Shown here: piece by piece, positions 19,546 to 25,922 of the stretch
Layout: the number at the start of each line of letters is the position of its first letter
How positions within the stretch are numbered: position 1 is the stretch's first letter
NCBI RefSeq assembly: GCF_014837235.1
Contig: NZ_JACYFT010000001.1
Coordinates: 372,001-436,000, forward strand
Reading direction: 5' to 3'
From: Limnohabitans radicicola
GTDB lineage: Bacteria; Pseudomonadota; Gammaproteobacteria; Burkholderiales; Burkholderiaceae_C
Length of the DNA stretch: 64,000 bases
Made by a program: the position numbers and the translations under genes
Notes under the pieces: generated by a model
Told to the model about the DNA's origin: nothing
What the model saw: the letters and a program-made list of their open reading frames with translations, nothing else
Databases searched by the model: none

Positions 19546-22065
19546 TCACTGCTCAGCCTGGCGCAAGGTCTGCACCACGGGCTGTCGCAACACCCCAGCC
19601 AGACTCAGGCTGCCTGCCGCCCAGGCCAGCGCCGCCCCCAGTGCGCCCCCGGCCAGCGGCGCCCACAAGGGCGGCTGCCAGGCGAACTCGAACACAAAGC
19701 GGGTCAGGCCCCAACCCACCACCAGCGCCATAGAAGAGGCCATGAAACCGGCCAGCCAGCCCAGGCCCAGCAGTTCGGTGCGCTGCACCTGTGCCAACAG
19801 CTGGCGACTTGCGCCCAACGCCCGCATGATGGCGTACTCGCGCTCACGCGCCTGACGGCTCGCGCCCACTGCAGCCAGCAACACCATCAGGCCTGCTGCC
19901 AGGGTGAAGCCGAACAAAAACTCCACCGCCCGCACCACCTGGTCGAGCACTTTCTGAACCTGGTTCAGGGTGCTGCGCATGTCCACACTGGTGATGTTCG
20001 GGAATTTCTGCACCATCGCGTTCTCAAAGTTGAGCGCCTCCACAGGCGTGCGAAAAGCCGCCATGTAAGTGATGGGCAAATCCGGCATCTGCGCCAGCGG
20101 GAACAGCATGAAGAAGTTGGCCCGCATCGACGCCCAGTCCACCTTGCGCACGGACGTGATGCGCGCCTCGTGCTGCACGCCGCCCATGTCAAAGCGCAGG
20201 CGGTCGCCCATCTTCAGGCCCAGCGTCTCTGCAATGCCCTGCTCCACGCTCACGCCGTCGGCCTCGCCGGGCACCCAGCGCCCGGCCACCAGCGGGTTGT
20301 GCGCGGGCAAGGTCTCGGTGTGCGACAGGTTGAACTCGCGGTCCACCAGGCGGCGCGCCCGCTCGGTGGCGAAGTCACTGGACTGGACCTCGCGGCCATT
20401 GATGGCCACCAGCCGCCCCCGGATCATCGGGAACCAGTCGGGCGAACGCACCCCGCTGGCCGTCAGATGCGCCAGAAAATCCTGCGCCTGCTCGGGCTGC
20501 ACATTGATGACGAAACGGTCGGGCGCGTTGGCGGGCGTGGCCTGCCGCCAGCTCGCCACCAAATCGGTGCGCAGCAGCACCAAGAGGGCCAGCGCCAGCA
20601 AGCCCACCGACAAGGCACTCACCTGCACCACCGCAAACACGGGGCGCGCCGCCACCTGGCGCGTGGCCAGGCGCAGCCAGCGCGGCGCTTGCTCGCCCGG
20701 CACAAAGCGGCGCAAGGCCCACAGCGCCGCTGCGGCCAGCCCGGCGAACAGCAGCAATGCCACGCCAAAACCACCCACCGTGATGAGCCCCAGCGTCCAG
20801 CTGCGGCTGACCATCAAGAGCGTGAGCGCAAAGCCCACCAAGCCCATGCCCAGCACCAGGCCCGAGCCCAATTGCAAACCACCGAGGTCTCGCCGAATCA
20901 CGCGCAGCGGCGGCACCTGCGCCAGCTGCAAGACAGGCGGCAGGCCAAACGCCACCAAGAGCGTCAGCCCCATCGCCAGACCCATCAGCGCGGGTTGCAG
21001 GCTGGCCGCAGGCAACTGCGTCTCCACCAGGCCTGCCAGCAACTGCACAAAGCCCAGGTGAACACCATAGCCCACCCCCAGCCCCAGCAGGCTGGCCGCC
21101 AGCCCTGCACCCAAAAACTCCACGCTGTAGCTCAGTGTCAAGGTGCGTTGGCTCTGACCCAGCACCCGCAAGAGCGCGCAGGCATCGAGCTGGCGCTCGG
21201 CAAAGCTGCGGGCTGCCAATGCCACGGCCACGGCACACAGCATGGCCGCCAGCAAGGCCACCAGGTTCAAAAACTGCGAGGCCCGCTCCAGCGTCTGGCG
21301 CATTTCAGGGCGGCCGCTGTCGAGCGACTCGACCTGCACACCACGCCAATGACCTTGCTGCGCCTGATCGCGTGCCCAGGCAGCGAACTGGTTGGCCACC
21401 TTGTCGGGGCCAGCCACGGCCATGCGCCAGGTCACGCGGCTGGCCGGCTGCACCAGTGCAGTCGAGGCGAGATCGGCCGCATTGAGCATCACCCGGGGCG
21501 CGAAATTCATGAAACCGGCGCCACGGTCGGGCTCACGCTCAATGAGCGCACTGACACGGAAAGTCCGCTCGCCCAACGCCAGCGCCTGGCCCGGCTGCAA
21601 ACGCAGGGCTTCGAGCAAGGCGGCATCGACCCACACCTCGCCAGGCGGCGGAATGGCGCTGGCGTGACCCGCGCCTTGCAATTCCAAGCGCCCACGCAAG
21701 GGGTAGCCCGGCGCCACCGCCTTGAGCGCCACCAATCGGCTGGCACCGCCCTGCTCAGGCAGGGCGCGAGCCATGGTCGGAAAGCTCACACTGGTGTTGA
21801 TCTGCAGACCCAGGCGCTGCGCCTCTTGGAGCACCTGCGGCGGTGTGGCCTGGTCACTCACCACCACCGCGTCGCCGCCCAAAAGCTGCCGCGCATCGCG
21901 CCACAAACCCGCCTGCATGCGATCGGCCAGAAAGCCCACTGCGGTGAGTGCGGCCACAGCCAGTGCCACCGACAGCATCAACAGCCGCAGCTCGCCCGCA
22001 CGCACATCGCGCCAGAGGCTGCGTGCGCCCAATCGCAGGCCGTGGGTCCATCCTTGTTGCTTCAT
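19546..22065 (-). CDS. Large ABC-transporter permease, FtsX/YbbP-like
   Basis: 839-residue membrane protein with an N-terminal helix and a large extracytoplasmic domain, a central bundle of hydrophobic segments (about 250-480), a second soluble domain, and three C-terminal segments, giving two FtsX-type modules as in YbbP or LolC-like permeases. These usually work with a YbbA-type ATPase next door, in lipoprotein or lipid handling. No ATPase gene is adjacent here, so the partner must be elsewhere. A 1013-codon open frame on the opposite strand is a composition artefact. Confidence 0.88.
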   Translation of the reverse strand: MKQQGWTHGLRLGARSLWRDVRAGELRLLMLSVALAVAALTAVGFLADRMQAGLWRDARQLLGGDAVVVSDQATPPQVLQEAQRLGLQINTSVSFPTMARALPEQGGASRLVALKAVAPGYPLRGRLELQGAGHASAIPPPGEVWVDAALLEALRLQPGQALALGERTFRVSALIEREPDRGAGFMNFAPRVMLNAADLASTALVQPASRVTWRMAVAGPDKVANQFAAWARDQAQQGHWRGVQVESLDSGRPEMRQTLERASQFLNLVALLAAMLCAVAVALAARSFAERQLDACALLRVLGQSQRTLTLSYSVEFLGAGLAASLLGLGVGYGVHLGFVQLLAGLVETQLPAASLQPALMGLAMGLTLLVAFGLPPVLQLAQVPPLRVIRRDLGGLQLGSGLVLGMGLVGFALTLLMVSRSWTLGLITVGGFGVALLLFAGLAAAALWALRRFVPGEQAPRWLRLATRQVAARPVFAVVQVSALSVGLLALALLVLLRTDLVASWRQATPANAPDRFVINVQPEQAQDFLAHLTASGVRSPDWFPMIRGRLVAINGREVQSSDFATERARRLVDREFNLSHTETLPAHNPLVAGRWVPGEADGVSVEQGIAETLGLKMGDRLRFDMGGVQHEARITSVRKVDWASMRANFFMLFPLAQMPDLPITYMAAFRTPVEALNFENAMVQKFPNITSVDMRSTLNQVQKVLDQVVRAVEFLFGFTLAAGLMVLLAAVGASRQAREREYAIMRALGASRQLLAQVQRTELLGLGWLAGFMASSMALVVGWGLTRFVFEFAWQPPLWAPLAGGALGAALAWAAGSLSLAGVLRQPVVQTLRQAEQ

Positions 22066-22171
22066 GCCGCTACCTTACCGCAGAGCCGATGGCCCGTCCT
22101 GCAACGGGACAAGGCGCCTGCAAACGATCGCATCACACAAACAGTAAGATGGTTGCATCGGAATCCACACC

Positions 22172-22570
22172 ATGAACCTCTTTCACTCCCCTCTTCGCCT
22201 GCTGCTGAGCAGCAGCCTGTGCCTGTCCGCCATGGCTGCACCAGCCCATTGGGACGCTGTGCTCCTCACAGAACTGGGCCTTTATCACTTTGACCCACAA
22301 ACAGTCAGTGACAAAGGCGCGATCAAAACCATCCAGACCCTGCTGGACTACAAAACCGCGCAAGAGACGTCCGAGGGTCAAAAATACCGTTCCAGCCAAA
22401 CGGAAATTCAACTCAATTGCAAAAGCCGCTCAGCGCGCATCATGCACACCACTTATTACCTGGGTGCCATGGGCTCAGGCAAAGAAGTGTTCAAGGAAGG
22501 TTCGGTTCGCGAATGGCTGGATGTGGTCAAGGGCACCCCCATCGATCGCATCGCCCACCGCGTCTGTTGA
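22172..22570 (+). CDS. Exported protein, surface-adhesin E-like fold (tentative)
   Basis: 132 residues with a signal peptide (MNLFHSPLRLLLSSSLCLSAMAAP). The rest has the pattern of the small Adhesin_E-type domain: a Trp at the mature start, a YHFDPQTVSDKG strand pair, TEIQLNCKSRSARIMHTTYY with a conserved Cys, and a C-terminal Cys that could pair with it. These are generic secreted domains with no known activity. The gene is isolated between the divergent ABC permease and the convergent fdhD. The family match is from memory and uncertain. Confidence 0.65.
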   Translation: MNLFHSPLRLLLSSSLCLSAMAAPAHWDAVLLTELGLYHFDPQTVSDKGAIKTIQTLLDYKTAQETSEGQKYRSSQTEIQLNCKSRSARIMHTTYYLGAMGSGKEVFKEGSVREWLDVVKGTPIDRIAHRVC

Positions 22571-22581
22571 TGCAAGTTGGA

Positions 22582-23460
22582 TCAAGCGCTGGCGGTTTGA
22601 AGCAGCTCGGGCTGCCACACCAGCCGCTCAGGTGCGCTGAAGCACAGAAAACGCTTGTTGGTGGCCCGGCCAATCGCGCACAGGCCCACGCGCTGCGCGA
22701 CGCCCAAGCCCATCTGAGTGATGCCGCTGCGCGAGACCACCACCGGGATCCCCATCTGGGCTGATTTGATGACCATCTCGCTGGTCAAACGGCCCGTGGT
22801 GTAGAACACCTTGTCATGGCCAGGGATGTCGTTCATCCACATCCAGCCCGCGATGGTGTCGACCGCGTTGTGGCGACCCACGTCTTCGACGAACATCAGC
22901 ATCCGCTCGCCCTGAAAGAGCGCACAGCCATGCACCGAGCCCGATGATTTGTAGGTGCTCTCCTGCAGCCGAATGGTGTTCACCAACCCGTAAAGCTGAC
23001 TCTGGGTCAATTTCGCAGGTGGCAACTGAATTTCGTCGATGCTTTGCATCAAATCACCAAACACGCTGCCTTGGCCGCACCCTGTGGTGACCACGCGCTC
23101 GGCACTGCGCTGCACAGTCACATCCGCGCCGAGGCGGGTGTTGACGGCGGCCACACCGGGCTCGCCCACTTCACCCTCACCCACCGACCAGTCCACGGTG
23201 ATGGATTCGATCTGGTCCACCGACCCGATCAGGCGCTGGTTGCGCAAAAAGCCCAGCACCAGCAACTCGGGCTGCCCACCCAGCGTCATCAGCGTGACGA
23301 GTTCACGTTTGTCCAGGTACACCGTCAAAGCACGCTCAGCCGGAATCTCTGCATCCGAACACGCGCCCGATTCATTCCAGACGCGCACAGTGCGGGTCAA
23401 TGCCGCCTGCGCCTGGGTCAGGCGAGGCTTGAGTGGGGGTGCGGGCATGGCAACAAGCAT
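22582..23460 (-). CDS. fdhD: Formate dehydrogenase accessory sulfurtransferase FdhD
   Basis: Passes sulfur from IscS to the bis-MGD cofactor, needed for active formate dehydrogenases. 292 residues with the family pattern: LVLGFLRNQRLI, the cysteine loop VVTTGCGQGSVFGD, RLQESTYKSSGSVHGCALF, VEDVGRHNAVDTIAG and the final TGRLTSEMVIKSAQMGIPVVVSRSG. Only one Cys is visible in the loop where E. coli has C-x2-C. It is the last gene of the formate dehydrogenase region but is separated from it by a strong terminator, so it may be expressed independently to serve both dehydrogenases in the window. A second ATG four codons in is possible. Confidence 0.96.
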   Translation of the reverse strand: MLVAMPAPPLKPRLTQAQAALTRTVRVWNESGACSDAEIPAERALTVYLDKRELVTLMTLGGQPELLVLGFLRNQRLIGSVDQIESITVDWSVGEGEVGEPGVAAVNTRLGADVTVQRSAERVVTTGCGQGSVFGDLMQSIDEIQLPPAKLTQSQLYGLVNTIRLQESTYKSSGSVHGCALFQGERMLMFVEDVGRHNAVDTIAGWMWMNDIPGHDKVFYTTGRLTSEMVIKSAQMGIPVVVSRSGITQMGLGVAQRVGLCAIGRATNKRFLCFSAPERLVWQPELLQTASA

Positions 23461-23478
23461 GGGGCAAGCCTAACGTAA

Positions 23479-23508
23479 AAATCCCCCGCCGGATTCGGCG
23501 GGGGATTT
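23479..23508 (-). terminator. Strong terminator between the fdh operon and fdhD
   Basis: A 13-bp perfect stem (AAATCCCCCGCCG with its complement) around a 4-nt loop, followed on the minus strand by a T run. It ends the fdhA-B-C transcript about 20 nt after the last small gene and lies 18 nt before the fdhD ATG. Confidence 0.93.
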
Positions 23509-23530
23509 GGAGAGGAGGGCTGAAAAACCG

Positions 23531-23857
23531 TCAGCCTTTTTTGGCTGGCGCAGCAGCAGGCTTGCCCGGTACAGCGGCAGCTGTGGCTGCAGCATCAGCG
23601 GGCTTGTAAACGCCAGGGTCCACACAAGCAGGCGTGGCCGTGGGCGCGGGCTTGCCTTTGCCGTTGGTCTTGTAATAGTGGGCGGCGACCTTCTCGCGTG
23701 ACTTGCACAATTGATAATCAGCCACCTTGTTGGCGTGCGCGGTTTTGGCTGCGGCTTCAGCCGCCTTGGCCTTGGCTTCATCGCTGGGTGCAGGCAATTT
23801 GGCCCAGACGCCAGAAGAGAGTAGCAAGGCCAGCGCCAGTGTGATGTTCTTTGTCAT
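23531..23857 (-). CDS. Small exported Ala/Lys-rich protein at the end of the fdh operon
   Basis: 108 residues. A signal peptide (MTKNITLALALLLSSGVWA), then a helical Ala/Lys/Glu stretch (DEAKAKAAEAAAKTAHANK), a middle with two Cys (YQLCKSREKV ... ATPACVDPG) and a low-complexity Ala/Pro tail. It begins 15 nt after the fdhC-type gene stop and precedes the operon terminator, so it is co-transcribed with the periplasmic formate dehydrogenase. No family recognised. It may be a periplasmic accessory; that is inference from position only. Confidence 0.75.
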   Translation of the reverse strand: MTKNITLALALLLSSGVWAKLPAPSDEAKAKAAEAAAKTAHANKVADYQLCKSREKVAAHYYKTNGKGKPAPTATPACVDPGVYKPADAAATAAAVPGKPAAAPAKKG

Positions 23858-23872
23858 GACAGATCTCCAGAT

Positions 23873-25054
23873 TCAGACCGAGGCCGTAGAAGCCGGGGTA
23901 TTGGACACAGCCGATGCGGCGGCAGTGCGCTCGGCAGGGATCTTGCCTGCCTTGATGTCGTCGTACCAAAGCTCATGGTGCTCTTTGGCCCAGGTTTCAT
24001 CCACATAGCCCTCGCGCATGGCGCTGTAGGCGCCGCGCATGCCAATCGTTCCCATGTAGATGTGCCCGATGAACATGGCCATCATCAAACAGGTGGCGAC
24101 TCCATGCACCATGTTGGCAATCTGCATGGTGCTGCGCTCGTAAATCAGCCCCGGCACCAGTTTGTCAAGCACCAAGCCTGACGCCACCACCACCAAACCG
24201 AGGAAGAACACACCGCCCCAGAACAGGAGTTTCTCACCGGCATTGAAACGGTGCGAAGGCACCTCGGTACCAGAGAACAAGCCCCCCCCCTTGAGCAACC
24301 AGGCGATGTCCTCCTTGCGCGGCAAGTTGTCGCGTACAAAGGTCACGATCACCACCACCAGCGAGACCGCAAACAGGGGACCTGCAAAGTTGTGGATGTT
24401 TTTGAGCGCGTAGGTCAGCCAGCCAAACAGGGCGTTGCCGATGATGGGCTGGATGAAAAACTTGCCAAAGGCCATGACGATGCCTGACACGGCCAAAGCG
24501 ACAAAAGCGATCGCATTGGCCCAGTGGGCCGAGCGCTCAAACGGTGTGAAGCGCTCGATCTTGCGTCCGGTTTCCTGACCGTGCAGATCGATCGTTCCTT
24601 TGCGCCAGTAAAACAGCGCGACAGCCCCCAGAGCAATCAGCAACAAAGACCCACCGTAGGGAATGATCCATTGGTTGCGCACCTGACGCCAGGCTTCACC
24701 GGCATTGGTCAGGCGCGAGCCTGGGTACTGCACGAACTTCTGGATCAAGTTACCCGCTTCGGGCGCTTGGCTCGCTGGCAGGCTGCTGTAGCCGGTCACG
24801 CCCTGACCCACCTGCCGCCACATGGGCGCGTTGTTGCCGGGCTGGACCTGGCCGCGCTCGGCATTGGTCTGATCCTTGTATTTCGGGTCCGTGTCGGCAC
24901 CGGGTGCGACCTGGAAGATGTTGGCGCTCTTAACGCCCGCAGCGGCATCGGCAGGCGCTGCCGTCCGAGCCACGGCATCGGCAGGCGCTGCCGACTGGGC
25001 CATCGCGCCTATGGCCATGCAGCTCAAGGCCAACGTGAAGATCAAGCGACGCAT
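23873..25054 (-). CDS. fdhC: Formate dehydrogenase gamma subunit (cytochrome b556)
   Basis: Membrane subunit that passes electrons from the periplasmic FdhAB to quinone. 393 residues from MRRLIFTLALSCMAIGAMAQ (signal peptide), preceded by a GAGGAG Shine-Dalgarno; the longer frame from 25087 adds 11 unlikely codons. A periplasmic N-terminal extension (to about 125), one membrane segment, then the four-helix cytochrome b module (FTPFERSAHWANAIAFVALAVSG ... IHNFAGPLFA ... HGVATCLMMAMFIGHIYMG) with His heme ligands. The extension holds a tandem 10-residue repeat (AAPADAVART/AAPADAAAGV). Sits at the end of FdhA-B-lipoprotein-C. Confidence 0.93.
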   Translation of the reverse strand: MRRLIFTLALSCMAIGAMAQSAAPADAVARTAAPADAAAGVKSANIFQVAPGADTDPKYKDQTNAERGQVQPGNNAPMWRQVGQGVTGYSSLPASQAPEAGNLIQKFVQYPGSRLTNAGEAWRQVRNQWIIPYGGSLLLIALGAVALFYWRKGTIDLHGQETGRKIERFTPFERSAHWANAIAFVALAVSGIVMAFGKFFIQPIIGNALFGWLTYALKNIHNFAGPLFAVSLVVVIVTFVRDNLPRKEDIAWLLKGGGLFSGTEVPSHRFNAGEKLLFWGGVFFLGLVVVASGLVLDKLVPGLIYERSTMQIANMVHGVATCLMMAMFIGHIYMGTIGMRGAYSAMREGYVDETWAKEHHELWYDDIKAGKIPAERTAAASAVSNTPASTASV

Positions 25055-25073
25055 GATCGGCTCCTCAATGTGC

Positions 25074-25307
25074 TCACTTGGGCGCACGCAGGTGATCGTT
25101 CATGCCGTAATTGGCACGGGCCTTGAGTTGATTGGACCAGCTGGCGTGGTCGCCAGCTTTCCAGCCTTCTGCGGTGAAAGCCGCGACGCCCGTCCCCGCT
25201 TGGGCGGGCTGGTCGCTGCGGATGCCCGCACGGTCTTGTGCTTTTTCGCCACAGGCGCTCAGACCCAGGGAGGCGATCACGGCGGATGTCAACAGAATGC
25301 TGCGCAT
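25074..25307 (-). CDS. Small lipoprotein inside the fdh operon
   Basis: 77 residues with a lipoprotein signal, MRSILLTSAVIASLGLSACGEK (lipobox LSAC, Cys19). The mature part is short and polar (AAFTAEGWKAGDHASWSNQLKARANYGMNDHLR) with no further Cys and no heme motif. It lies 2 nt after the beta-subunit stop and 19 nt before the gamma-subunit start, so it belongs to the enzyme's operon. No family recognised; a role in assembly or anchoring of the periplasmic complex is only a guess. Confidence 0.8.
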   Translation of the reverse strand: MRSILLTSAVIASLGLSACGEKAQDRAGIRSDQPAQAGTGVAAFTAEGWKAGDHASWSNQLKARANYGMNDHLRAPK

Positions 25308-25309
25308 GT

Positions 25310-25912
25310 TCAGGCTCCTTGCTTGGTGGCGGTGCCATAGGCAGTCCCCCAGCCCCAGACTTCGGCACCCTTGCCGCGCTGAACCACGCGCTGGCGGAAG
25401 ATGTCGGACACCACATCGCCGTCACCGGCGAGCAGGGCCTTGGTCGAGCACATTTCAGCACAGGCGGGCAGCTTGCCTTCGGCCAGGCGGTTACGGCCGT
25501 ATTTGTCGAACTCGGCCTGGCTGCCATGCTCTTCAGGACCACCCGCACAGAAAGTGCACTTGTCCATCTTGCCGCGCACACCGAAAGTGCCCTGGCTTGG
25601 AAACTGTGGCGCACCGAAGGGGCAGGCATACGAGCAATAACCACAGCCGATGCACACATCCTTGTCGTGCAACACCACACCTTCGTCGGTCTTGTAGAAG
25701 CAGTTGACCGGGCACACCGCCATGCAGGGCGCGTCCGAGCAGTGCATGCAAGCCACCGAAATGGATTTCTCGCCCGGCACCCCATCGTTGAGTGTGACCA
25801 CACGGCGGCGGTTCACACCCCAAGGAACCTCGTGTTCGTTCTTGCAAGCGGTGACGCAACCATTGCACTCGATGCAGCGCTCGGCGTCACAGATGAATTT
25901 CATTCGTGCCAT
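25310..25912 (-). CDS. fdhB: Formate dehydrogenase beta subunit (FDH3-type, four [4Fe-4S])
   Basis: 200-residue electron-transfer subunit. Four ferredoxin motifs are visible: CIECNGCVTACKNE, CMHCSDAPCMAVCP, CIGCGYCSYACPFGAP and the split set CTFC ... CAEMC, as in DMSO-reductase-family beta subunits. It lacks the C-terminal membrane anchor of E. coli FdnH, so it must be held by the gamma subunit. It lies 10 nt downstream of fdhA and is exported as a complex with it. Confidence 0.95.
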   Translation of the reverse strand: MARMKFICDAERCIECNGCVTACKNEHEVPWGVNRRRVVTLNDGVPGEKSISVACMHCSDAPCMAVCPVNCFYKTDEGVVLHDKDVCIGCGYCSYACPFGAPQFPSQGTFGVRGKMDKCTFCAGGPEEHGSQAEFDKYGRNRLAEGKLPACAEMCSTKALLAGDGDVVSDIFRQRVVQRGKGAEVWGWGTAYGTATKQGA

Positions 25913-25922
25913 CGTGTTCTCC

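Noticed and set aside
19252..22293. 1013-codon open frame on the plus strand
   Set aside because: It lies opposite the ABC permease gene, is His/Gln/Arg-rich with no family features, and results from high-GC codon bias on the other strand.
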